NCBI GenBank assembly: GCA_003117195.1
Contig: BDSI01000038.1
Location: forward strand, 186,001 to 250,000
From: Eudorina sp. 2006-703-Eu-15
Lineage: Eukaryota > Chlorophyta > Chlorophyceae > Chlamydomonadales > Volvocaceae
DNA: 64,000 nt
Reading direction: 5' to 3'
The position numbers and the translations under genes are program-made. Under the pieces are notes generated by a model that saw only the letters and a list, made by a program, of their open reading frames with translations, ran no database searches and was not told where the DNA came from. This document shows positions 1 through 10,701 of this stretch, piece after piece. How positions within the stretch are numbered: position 1 is the stretch's first letter; each line of letters starts with the position of its first letter.

Positions 1-3000
1 CTGCGCACCGCCCGGCCCTGGCGGCCCTGGCGGCCCTGGCGGCTGCGCCGGGTGCTGTTCGGGGGCGGGTCCTGCACCCCGGGCGCCGCGCCACTGGTCT
101 GCGGCGCCAGGCTTGGGCGCCGAAGCCGAAGCCGCCGGGGGATTGGGATTGAGGCAGTGGGGCGGCGGCGACGACGGCGCGCCGGGTGCGCGCTGGGCGG
201 GGTGCAGGTGTGGGTGTTGGCGGTGTGGCTGGTGCGAGGCGGGAGGGGACGGTCCAGCGGCCTGCGGCCAGAGCGTGTTCACGGATGTGGCTGTGAGCGG
301 CTGTCGGGTCTGAGCATGCGAATGGGCAGCGGCAGGGGCCGCCTGCGGCGGTGCCCAGGGCGGCTGAGGGGGCTGCTGCTGCATGGGCGGCGGCGGTGGG
401 GACCGAGCACCGCCACCGGCACCGTGGGATGACAGTTGCGCCGACGGCGGCGGCGGCGACATGTGGGTTTGCACCATGCCCGTGTTGTACCGCGGCTGCG
501 GCGGCGATGCAGTTCGCCGCGCCGCCCCAACAACGGCGTTGTTCTGCAACGACTGCTGCCAGGGCGGCAGGGTTATTTGCTGCTGTGGTTGCTGCTGCGG
601 GTGCTGCTGCGGGTGCTGCTGCGGGTGCTGCTGCGGATGCTGCTGCGCGTGCTGCTGGTGCTGCTGGTGCTGCTGGTGATTCCATGGCTGTTGCTGATGG
701 TGGCCGCCCGGGCTGAAGGCGGCATGCTGCCGCTGAGTCGGAGGTGAGGCCGCCCGCCGACCCACATCCTTCGTGACCGTCATGTGCGGATGGCCAGGGA
801 CACCGATGTGGTGCGGCGCCTGGGGGTAGGACAGCTGCTGCTGCTGCTGCGCCGTCGGCGGCGGCTGATGCGCTAGGTGCTGCTGCTGCTGCTGCTGCTG
901 CTGGGGGCCCCAAGGTCCCCCGCTCGTCCCGATCGCGTCCTGATGGGGATGTTCAGGACGATGATACTGATGCTGTTGATTATGGGTATGGTGATGGTGA
1001 TGGCCGTGTCCGACAGGGCCCTGGCCCCAGCCTGACGGCGTGTTGTTGGTGCCCTGCTGCCCGAGGCGGCTACCTGGCGGCAGTGCCGGGCTCTGCTGCG
1101 GCGTAGTGCGACTGGGCCCAGGCCATGAGGGGCCGCCGCAGGTCTGGCCGCCAGCGGGCTGTCCATGCCCTGCGGTGCCGAGTGGAGGTCCGCGCTGAAG
1201 AGGGAATGGCGGCGGTGGAAAGCCGGAAGGCTGCGGCGACGCCGCGCGGGTGCCCTCGGGTTGGGGTCGGACAGCGCTCTCCGGTTGCTGTCTGGCGTGT
1301 TGGTCAGCGCGGGGGTCGGCGTGCTGTGGCATCCAGGCGGCGTGCTGCGGTTGCTGGTTCTGCTGGAATTGATGTTGGTAGTGGGGTTGCAGGTGCTGCT
1401 GCTGTTGGTGGTGGAGGGCTTGCTGCTGCTGCTGTTGTGGTGGTGGTGGTGGTGGTGGTGTGTGGAGCGCCGCTGGTGTTGTCCAGGCGTGGTGTTGTTG
1501 CTGCTGCTGCTGTTGGTATTGCTGTTGTTGCTGCGGCAATGGGAACGGGGACGGTTGGTGTTGCTGCTGCTGTTGGTGTTGGTAGTGGTGTTGCTGCTGC
1601 TGTTGCAAGGGCACCAGGGGCGCCCCCGGGGTTTGTGCCTGCTGTTGTGCCTGCTGCCAATTCTGTTGCGGGGTCCAATTGTTCTCCCGCACGGGCTGGT
1701 GCGGCATCTGCTGCTGCTGAGCATGCTGTGGCCCCAGCCATATAGCATGACCTCCATGTTGTTGCCCCTGGCCCAGGCCGCAGCCCTCGCCGCCCGACGG
1801 ACCACGCGATGGGTCAGTCCCAAAACCCCGCCAGACGCCCTCCTGCGCATTCTGTGCTTGCCGCCCCTGCTGTGCTTGCTGCCCCTGCTGTGCTTGCTGC
1901 CCCTGCTGTGCTTGCTGCCCCTGCTGTGCTTGCTGTCCCCCCGGGCCCTGCTGCCGCCAGTCCGAGTGCTGCTGCGGCTGCTGCGGCTGCTTCGCTGCGA
2001 GGCACTCCTGCTTTGTCTTTGGGTCGGAAAGCCGGCGCGGGGCAAACAGCCCGTGACCTCCGCTCTCTTGCTGCACCACGTGCTGCGAGTTTTCGTCATG
2101 GCCATGCGTCCACGTCCTCTCCTGCTGCCACTGATCCGGATCTCGCGGCTCCATGCGTTCTGCCGGCTCCACCGCTGCTGATATTGGCAGTACCGCGGTC
2201 AAGACAACGACCTGGGTGTCGGCTGCGGCGCCGTAAGGTGAGAGCGGTGACTGCGGGCGCGTGTTGAGAGTCTGCGCCGGCGCAGGCGCTGCTGCTGGCG
2301 GCGCTGGCGGCGGCGGTGTTGGCAGCGGCGGCGCCGCGCGCTGCCCTGGCTTCAGCAGACGAGTACCTGATCGAGGAGTGGAGCGGGCGCGAAGGCAAGC
2401 AACCGTCGGGCTTAAGCTAGCCTTACATGCTAGGATCATTAAAACATCAAGTCCCAACCGCTTGGCTTGGCAACCGAAGGCAAGGGCACCCAAACGGCAG
2501 GAAGGTGTCCAGTTTAGAAGCCAAGGCATATATGACGATATGAGATTGCAGTCGATGCCGCAGTCGCACAGCGGGCAGGTCTCACAACGCATGCGGGACC
2601 TCCCATAGGTACGACCCAGCAGCCCCAACGAGCCGTCCCTGGAGGCGCTGTCCCGCAGTCAGGTAAGACCGGGTCCACAACGCAGCAGAACCTTGGCAGC
2701 CACCACATGGCGAGCAAAAAGGGCAGAGCACCCCGCAGCTGCTAGCGGCAGCAGCACAGCCCCGCAGCTGCTTTGCGGACAGAGCCTGAGACGTCCTTGT
2801 TGCAGCCGTCATACCTTTCGGTAGCTGCTTTGGCGGCGGCGGTAGCTCGTCCAATAGGTAGTCAAAGACGGGCAGGGCTGCCGATGGACCCGCAGCGCCG
2901 CGGAAGGGGCCCTGGCCGCTAGACTGCTGCGCCCACGGTCCAGGATGCTGTACGGCAAAGCCGAGGTCAGGCGGAGCACCCAGATCGAAGTCGTACCCCG

Positions 3001-4210
3001 GTGGTGGGATTGGCACGTCCGGATCCCCCGGGTTCGGGGTGGCTTCGCGATCTGGGTCAGGCGCTTCCGTTGGATTCGCTGCTGGAGCTGCGACGCTGAC
3101 CACCGGTAACGGTGCGGGGTGCTGCTGCGCAGGCTGCTGCTGCGCAGGCTGCTGCTGCGCAGGCTGCTGCTGCGCAGGCTGCTGCTGCGGAGGCTGCTGC
3201 TGCGGAGGCTGCTGCTGCGCAGGGTGCTGCTGCGGAGGCTGCTGCTGCCGGCCGTAAACATGGGCTGCGGGGCCGTGGCCAGCAGCTGCAGCTCCGTCCC
3301 TCGGAGTAGGTGGGAGTTCCTCATCGTCCGTGGCTGCGGCGGTGGCCACAGCGGCGACATTCTCATTGTCAGCACCACCCGCAGCGGCTGCAGCGCCGTG
3401 GGTATTGGTTTCCGCCAGTGCACTCCTCGGCGGGCGGTCGGGGGTCGCCAGGCAGCCCCGGGTGCTGTCCGTCGGCATCTGCAGCGATGGCAGTGGCTCG
3501 GGTGAGGACTGCAGACGCGGCAGCAGCTGAGTGGCGCCCGGCGGCATCTGGAGGTCAATCTCGTCCAGACATGTCTCCGGAACCATCGTGGCATGCTGCA
3601 ACGAGAAGGCGGGTGGCCTCTCAGTGAAAAGCGGGGGCATGCCATCCCTGTAGGTGGCAGCTACGCCACGACCGGCCTGCGGCTGGGCACGTGCGCTGTC
3701 CGTCAAGGACTCGGGCACGCAGCTGTGCTGGAAACAGGTTTGGGGGATTGTGTTCACGGGCGGTAATGTCGCCGGAATGCTGCTGGGTTCGCTGGCGGCC
3801 AAGCGGCTAAGAATTGGGGTGGACAAGGACGCATCCACTGCAGTCCATGGGACGCCGGGCGTGGACGCCCCAAAAGCTGAGGAAAAGCGTCCGGCTGCTC
3901 CAACGCTCGCGCCGGCGGTGGATTCGGGGACAGCGCATACTGTTTGGTCTCCCAAGGGCGTAGATGGTGCGGTGTGCTCGCCTCGAGGCTGCGCGTTGAC
4001 GGTAGGGTTGTGCCCAGGCGTACGATCGTGGCCCTGACCTTCGACCGTGAGAATGCGCGTTCGTATTTTATATTCCTTATTGATTAGCTCGGTATCCCTC
4101 GCAAAGAGCGCTCCCGGATTTTGAAGTTTTACAAAACTTTGCAAGAACGGCTTGAATACATGCTGATAGTCCTGAAGCTCTTTCACATCAAACCTACGAC
4201 ACGTTGCCAT
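1..4210 (-). CDS. Glutamine-rich low-complexity protein, 3' end outside window
   Basis: I do not recognise this gene. The chosen start is the ATG at 4210 (protein begins MATCRRFDVKELQDYQ); an in-frame upstream ATG at 4321 is possible. The first ~60 residues look ordinary and folded. Then follow Ser/Pro/Ala-rich sequence, an acidic patch and a QQQPA/QQQPP tract near 3115-3250. This frame runs to a good donor at about 2811 (AAAG, then GTATGA). The next exon, entered at about 2345 (acceptor choice uncertain, 2429 also fits the phase), is open all the way to position 1. It carries GQQAQQ repeats, a Pro-His run, long Gln tracts encoded by CAG near 845-900 and 560-690, and a collagen-like GPP run at the edge. 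The correct frame at the left is the Gln frame, because the Ser/Asn and Ala frames there have stops. Function unknown; such proteins are often nuclear regulators, but that is only a guess. Confidence 0.65.
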
Positions 4211-4736
4211 GGTTCGGCCATGGATTTGTTGCTTGACCTTTCGTTGCGAGGAAGAGAAGCACAACGCGCCCGATAGGCTAAAGGTTCCGGAGCTAAGGTT
4301 TTCCTCTCGCCCACGGCCCACCTAGGGCCTGCGCAAAGAAAAGCATTGAATTTAGTTCTGCGTCAAAAGTTGACAACTTTGTGCAAGGCCTGCGCGGTGA
4401 TTGATTGATTGATGACGCCAGGTGACCACACAACACCGAAGGTCCGAAGCCTTGTCACAATTGAGATAGCAACATAACTTGCTTCCTGTCCTGAAAGATA
4501 TTTGTTGGAACTATTGTCGAACAGAAGTAGTCACACCTCGTGCACGGCAAGTTTCACCTTTGGCTCCTGGCAGCTTCTGGCGTAAATCGCAACAATTCCG
4601 CCACAATCTCGTTTGTTCCACGCGAAGAAGCATATACAGTGTCATTACTCCGTATCGCAAAGTTCTGAGCTTTAAGTTGTCACCTGTTTGAACCTGTCTC
4701 TGACATCACTGTCCCTCGGTCACATCAATAACGACA
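4211..4736. promoter_or_regulatory. Divergent promoter region
   Basis: About 525 bases separate the start codons of the Gln-rich gene (minus) and the SOUL gene (plus). The sequence is less GC-rich than the flanking exons and contains a tandem TGAT run near 4400-4413. No gene is visible. It must hold both 5' UTRs and promoters, but I see no certain TATA box. Confidence 0.5.
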
Positions 4737-5921
4737 ATGTCGAGCATCTTTGGTGGTATTAGCGTTGAGACTCCGAAATTTACCGTCGTGAAAGCCCTTA
4801 CTGACTTGGCTGGGGCTGAGGTGCGCAAGTATGCCGCCCAAGTTCGGGCGGAGGTCCTGTATGACATGGCGCCGGACCGCGCGATCATGGACGGCCTGAA
4901 TACGCCGTTCCGAACCCTCGCGGGTAAGCCGCTGCGTGTGGCGTGCACTTGCCTGTGTGTTCAGCAGAACTTGGACGCCGGACGTATTGTCGATTGCTAA
5001 CTTGAAATACCTGGACTTACAACATAGATGCGCGGTGCTCGGTGCATATTGAGTGTATGATGCGCTGACGTCCGGCAGAGCAGGAACCTGCAGCGGGACA
5101 CGGCCTGCATGCGTGCATGCCCCAGAATCGCATCGCCTTCACTGTCGTGACGGCCATCAGCAACAGTTGAAAGCTTGAGCATTTAAAGCGGAACGCTACT
5201 CAACTCAGATGGCAAAACCTCGTAGATTCGAAACCTTCTGAGTCGAATGAGTACCTCGAGAGTTGCAGCCCAACGATGACGTTTGCCCCTCCGGACTCCA
5301 GGTTACATCTTTGGCGGCAACTCTTCCCGCAGCCATGGATCAAGCGAAAAGGTACGCGCGTTCCTGACTGAGCGCAATGAGGCGTCATCGGGCAGCCCTT
5401 GGCTGTGCCGGGCTTCCCCTCGCGCTGCCACTTGAGCGCCGTGCGTTGACGAAATTCCTTACTGCACTGATCACCACTTGCGCATTCACTACCTTTGTCC
5501 ACAGGTTGCGATGACGGCGCCGGTGGTCATGCAGACCGGGCCCTCCGAGAAGATCGCCATGACGGCACCGGTCGTCATGCAGACGGGCGGTACGGCAGCC
5601 GCCGGCGGCGGCGGCAACCAGCGGACCATGTGCTTCATCATGCCCAGCCAATACAAAAGCGTGGGGGACCTCCCCGAGCCGAAGGATTCACGTGTACGAC
5701 TGTATCAGGTCCCGGAACGCACCTTCGCGGCGGTCCGGTTCCACGGGCGCATGACGGCTGCGGAGGCGAAGGGCAAGGAGCAGCAGCTGCGCGCCGCCGC
5801 GGAGAAGGGCGGCGTCAAACTGTCTCCCGACCCGCACGCAGTGCAGTACTGCGCGTACAACCCGCCGTGGTGCCTGCCGTGGTTCTGCACCAACGACATA
5901 CTGATTCCCGTCGTGGAATAA
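4737..5921 (+). CDS. SOUL-family heme-binding protein
   Basis: Three exons: 4737-4923, 5302-5351 and 5505-5921, giving 217 residues. Intron phases 1 and 0 fit exactly and join TLAG to YIFGGN, the usual SOUL core. Motifs seen: RKYAAQVRAEV near the N-terminus, FRTLAGYIFGGN, and two copies of AMTAPVVMQTG separated by a short linker. The C-terminal half has a FIMPSQY-type strand and a PDPHAVQYCAYNPPW..P region, as in HBP/SOUL proteins. Family members bind heme or other porphyrins; algal members occur in eyespot and plastid fractions. No obvious targeting peptide is seen, so the compartment is open. Exon 2 is only 50 bases and is easily missed. The doubled AMTAPV motif is common in plant and algal members. 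Confidence 0.9.
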
Positions 5922-6655
5922 GCGAGCTAGAAATCGGGTTCATGTCGATATGCTAGGGTAATGTAGCGCGGCAGGGTACGTGTGCCTTTTGCTTTGGCGA
6001 GCCTGTGCCGCTGAGCTAGTGTAGATGCGGCAGCAGGCGCGTGTGCAGCAAGGTTGGGGCCCGGTCAACGATGCGATGCGCGGAGGGCACTGCGGATCAT
6101 CCTGTTGTAGTTTGTGATGACTGGCAGACCACATTGTTTCTGGCGAGGTCAGATTCTACGCCGTTTGAAATGAGATCGCGGCTGTCCTGTCGGGGACAGG
6201 CGACAGTGTGAGCAAAGGGCATTTCCGGCGTAAGCGGAACCAACCGCATGGAGGTGGCCCAGGTGTCGGAAGTCTCTCCGCCCAAGATGAGTGCTCTGTA
6301 GCCTGAGGTTCGTGTGCGCGATGGGCAGCGCGCTGTTTTTGTTTCACCGTAGTTGCTGGCGTCGAGGGCGTGACCTCGGTGTGTGCTTACTAGGGGGTTG
6401 CGGTTTTTAACTGTCTGTGCGGTTTGCGCCAGCTGTGCTGCCTAGTTTCGCGCGGATGGGCTTGTGCTCTGGCCCGGGCTGCTTTCAACCCTAGGGGGTG
6501 TTCTCACGGGATGGGCGTCGCTGCGGAAGCGACGTTCAAGGGTGCTGACTCCCATCGGCCTCTTAACCGGTACGAGACAACGGCCGTCAGTGCAGCTGGG
6601 GGTTTGCGCGCGGGCCCTGTTTCGATGCTCGCAGCATGATATCGTTGGGGATTCG

Positions 6656-6782
<127 letters not shown>

Positions 6783-7207
6783 CGAGAGTTTCAACGTGGA
6801 ACAAATTTGAGAAAGACGACAACTCCGAAATGTCGTTTTTGTTGATACAATTCAATCCGAACTCTTTGAATGAGTCAAATGGCCGCACCTGCCCTCAAAG
6901 AAGGCGCCACAATTCCTCCCCCACACCCACAAACACACATAAGGCCTGCCGCGTACGGCATGTGCTGCGGCCGGCGTTGAGCGCCGCCGTGTTCGTGCAC
7001 TGAAGGACTGGCTTATTTGCTTCTAAACCTGTCCACACATGCCGAAGTCTCCACCAGTCTTAAATACCCAAACACCTCGGCCTTCTGCCTTAGCACTGCG
7101 CCGAAGCGGTTCCGTGAATGGCACGCTGTCCCGGGCATGAGCTTTCCGAATTTACCCTTCAAAGAAATGTACGATATTGGCAGCCTTCTGACGATTATCC
7201 CTCTGCG

Positions 7208-7423
7208 GGCCGTTGAAGACACGCCGTGCAGCACACAGCTGCGCTTACAGCGCCCGTTGAAGACACGCCGTGCAGCACACAGCTGCGCTTACAGCGCCCG
7301 TTGAAGACACGCCGTGCAGCACACAGCTGCGCTAACAGCGCCCGTTGAAGACACGCCGTGCAGCACACAGCTGCGCTTACAGCGCCCACGCCGTGCAGCA
7401 CACAGCTGCGCTTACAGCGCCCC
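7208..7423. repeat. 44-bp tandem repeat, about four copies plus a truncated copy
   Basis: The unit starts CGTTGAAGACACGCCGTGCA and ends in CTTACAGCGCC. Four near-identical copies run head to tail, and a fifth lacks the first ~14 bases. Most copies contain TTACA, which reads as the algal poly(A) signal TGTAA on the minus strand; the third copy has CTAACAG instead. The array lies about 430-640 bases downstream of the stop codon of the minus-strand gene at 7850. Confidence 0.95.
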
Positions 7424-7803
7424 TGCAGTGAGCGGGACTGCGGCTCAGCGCCAGATGCCAACTAGGGGGCCTTCCTGGTAAAATCTGCACGCGCCCGCGC
7501 GCTGGATATCCACTTACAGGGAAACGGGACCCACCACACCCCATGACTCAGCACCCCTCCGCATGGTCTACGCCAGAACCGCACGCTCTTGACCCAGATC
7601 CCATTCCGCGGGCCGCGTGCCAGTCATTTCTGAGGGCGGCCTGTTTCCCGGGTCACCCTCACGAGCACGCCGCCGTGTGGACAGGCCCAAGGAAGAAGGC
7701 TACCGCGTGGCAAGTACGGCGACGACCAGGTGGTGGCTGCATCCTTCTGACAGCTTCCCGCGTTCGTGTCCGTGTCCCTGCTGCGCCACCGCTGCCGGTG
7801 CCC

Positions 7804-7808
7804 TTACA
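7804..7808 (-). terminator. Poly(A) signal TGTAA for the small protein gene
   Basis: TTACA on the plus strand reads TGTAA on the minus strand, 42 bases after the stop codon at 7850. TGTAA is the usual volvocine poly(A) signal. The distance is short but workable; further copies lie in the 44-bp array and near 7514. Confidence 0.45.
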
Positions 7809-7849
7809 GGGCGCTGCCCGGGCGCCGGGTTGCGTCCGGCCCCGCCGAC

Positions 7850-9356
7850 TCAGAAGAAGCCGCCGCGCTCCAGCATGCCCGCCAGGCGGCTGCGCACCAC
7901 TGGTATGGGCTCCTCCGCCAACATCTGGTGCAGATCCTTATCAGCCACTGGGGTGTGCGGGGACGCGCGGGGCGGGCGCGGGGCACCGCGGCAGGAGTGC
8001 AGGGCGCACCGAATGGGTGACGCAGAGGGAGCCGGGTCACCCACCGAAGTCTGCGTGGGGCCCTTGGTTGCTTTCGGTTCCAGGGGCGCTCTACTGTGTG
8101 AGCAAACTGCAATGCAAGGACAGAGCCAGCTGGGGGACGCGCAGATGTGGGTTCGTAGCTGTTGAAGGCGAGGTCGTCATACCACTTTCGCGGCAAGGCG
8201 GCAATATCCGTCCCTTCCTGGGAGGCAGTCAAACAAGCGCGCAAGCGGGCTCTCATACTTGGCGGTGCGGTGCGGTGCGGTGCGGTGCGGTGCGGTGCGG
8301 CGCTCCCTGACTTGCATGCATGCACCCTTCCGTAGTTGCCAGCTCCTCCGGCTGGCAAGCCTGCACCTGCCTCTACACGCGACACCGGCGATCCGCCCTG
8401 AACTGCGCCGGCACCGGCACTCGGCACTCGGTGCCCGCAGTCGTGCCTCCACTCCGTACCCCCACTTACTCCCGTTAGCAAGCGATTCGGCCAGCGCCTG
8501 GCGCTCGGTCGGGGATGCTTCCATCAGCTTACGGGCCGCCTGACCGCTGTGCGCCAGTGGCGCACCGCCGCCCGCTGCTCCGACATGCTCCGTCAGCGCC
8601 GACGTGAGGGCCTTGCGGAACGCGTCGACGTCGATCGACCGCGGCACGGCCTCATAGTCGTACGTCACGATGCCGCCGCCACCCGTCCGCGGGAGCGGCG
8701 GTGGCAGGTCGCCACCGCCCGCCTCGCCCGCGCCGCCGGCGCTGCCGGCATTCCTGGCCAGCAAGTTGCTGTCACGTGCGAAGTCACCGCGGGAGAGCCG
8801 GTCGACGATGCGGTCGACGACGCCCTCTGCAGGGCAGGCAGGCAGGCAAGCAAGGCAGATTCCAAGGGTCAGATGGCACGAGGCGACACGATCACATTGC
8901 GGACCACAAACGATGGCGCGCCGCAAGTGCGCTCGGTACGTCCGCAATATGAATAGGAAGGGATGAGCCACATTTTGGCGTGAACCATTTTGGCACTCCT
9001 TGTGCCGTCCGCTCCAGCCCGCTCCGCGGATGTGCGAACTCACAGTTTAAACAAACTTCAAGTCATTCGGGATGCGTTGCGGTTATCCGCGGCCACTTCG
9101 GAACGACCCATGGGTCGTAAGATGCGAGGTTGCGCTGGAATGTCGGAAAGTCGCCCGAATGAGTCCAATCGAGCATGTGATGAAATTTTCGCACGACCCC
9201 AAGGCCTTTGTAAGCCCAACCATATTGAAGCGCACCTACGAGCCGAACTGGCTTTCCAGGAGGGCCGCTGGCACCGACGTTGCTTGTGGTTACCGCACGG
9301 AAAGCATTGAAGCAAAGAAAGCCCCGCCTAAAGCCGTGAAACGACGAAGCGATCAT
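7850..9356 (-). CDS. Small, probably mitochondrial protein of unknown function
   Basis: Predicted exons, 5' to 3' on the minus strand: 9356-9236, 8826-8470 and 7947-7850, giving 191 residues. Both introns are phase 1 with good sites (GTAG then GTGCGC; GGGA then GTAAGT; acceptors GCAG and CCAG). The N-terminus (MIASSFHGFRRGFLCF...) has Arg, Ser and hydrophobics but no acid, as expected of a mitochondrial presequence. The middle holds GVVDRIVDRLSRGDF, a Gly-rich linker, and VDAFRKALTSALTEHVG. The end is LHQMLAEEPIPVVRSRLAGM followed by a short Gly-Phe tail. The body is helical and charged. I do not recognise a family. The second intron contains a GGTGC pentanucleotide array. Exons 2 and 3 are firmer than exon 1. 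Confidence 0.5.
8262..8300. repeat. GGTGC pentanucleotide array
   Basis: About seven head-to-tail copies of GGTGC inside the last intron of the small protein gene. The array is palindrome-free and simple; no coding role. Confidence 0.93.
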
Positions 9357-10701
9357 CAGCCTCCCCGGTTCCGTTTATGTTGCAGAGGGTTGCAGCACTT
9401 GTGGGAATCTCCCAGACTCCCGCGCCGAAATGTTGAGTCCTTCCGCAATTAGCAATTAAACGTAGTATTGCGCCATCAGGCTTTGCAATTTTGGGTTGCG
9501 CTTTAGCTGTTTCTGACAGTACGAAATGCCGTAAGGTTTCGACTTACGAAAGCAGGTAGGGGATCGTGTAGCGGGAAAATCGGGGAAAAGCAAGCGGCGA
9601 TGATGCGGTGATAGTTGATGCGATGGCCACTTGATCTGGCAACAGGAAAGATGTTTAAAGGAGATCGCTGTCGAAGGGGGCAAACGACTGTAGTTTGGAA
9701 GGAATCAAAGGCAATTGGAGGCGCTAGGTACTGTTGGGGAGGCTGTGTGACAAAGCACTGATGCCTGGTATCATCAAGGGCACCGCAGATGCTGGTCAGA
9801 GAAGTGGAGTGAAGCGGTGTGAAGCTTGCACCTGCCGGGGCGCGCTGTGCGCATCTTGCGTAAAGGGTGCATGGCTTTGAACCACATGGGATGACGCCCC
9901 AAATGGGTAAGCCTGAAAGTGTTGTTCGGAGATGGCTGCGTGACAAGGAAGGTTTGTACGAAGAGGCACAAAGGGTCTTGTCCTGACTTCAACGAGTAAT
10001 TACGGCGGATGCCCTCACTCTGCGAGCGCACTATTGGCCTGATTGCGCTTGGCGTATTTGCGCCCAACCCCCGAGAAAGAGCCACCCTTGCTGGATGTTT
10101 CGATAACAGTACGGCTATCACGTGACGTACGGGATATCGTTGTGGTAAGCTCACCAAGTGGGAAAGTCTACTGCGTTGTTGAGCATAGGATTCGCGCGCG
10201 GCCAGCAGGGCGCTGTTATGAGCTCCATCAAGCGGCAACGGAACTCAAAACTGTCGCGGGCACAAAACACGCCGTATACTCGGGGAGAGTAAAGCTTTAG
10301 TGAGCAAATGTTAGTCCTGTCTAATTAGGTGGTCAATCGCACAGCGCGTTCAAGCATAGGCATTTATGGCCCTTTTGCCGGTACAGATTGCCCAGACTCG
10401 ACACGCCTGCCTCCTTGACGCCTTTGAATTGCGACTATTTGCGTGCAGAACGAGTATGTAAAAACCACCTGAGTTAACTTATGCAAAGTTGTCACTGTGT
10501 GGGAATGAGCACTTAAGTAATCGAACTCCAGGAAGGGTCTCGCTTGTTGTTCCCCCACGACGATTCTCAGCAAGTTACTACACTATACGTTACACATATC
10601 AGAGTGCCACTGCCGACGCGCTCTGCTGCTTCATAACTTAGCGTGAGGGCTCGGGAGGATCAATCAGAGCACTTCCGACAGTAGTCAGCGCTGAGGCAGG
10701 G
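9357..10701. other. Intergenic region between divergent genes
   Basis: Over 1.3 kb with lower GC than the exons. It lies between the start codons of the small protein gene (minus) and COX5b (plus), so it holds both promoters. Open frames here have no domain, no consistent codon bias and no splice structure, so I call none. Confidence 0.55.

Noticed and set aside
873..2105. 410-codon Ser/Asn-rich frame on the minus strand
   Set aside because: It is the off-by-one frame of the CAG-rich exon; the Gln frame is open over a longer distance and has sensible composition.
1165..2181. Leu/Val-rich plus-strand frames opposite the Gln tracts
   Set aside because: They are the complement of CAG repeats (CTG = Leu) and have no start or splice context.
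9503..9946. 147-codon minus frame upstream of the small protein gene
   Set aside because: Composition looks random and it lies in the promoter region between two divergent genes.
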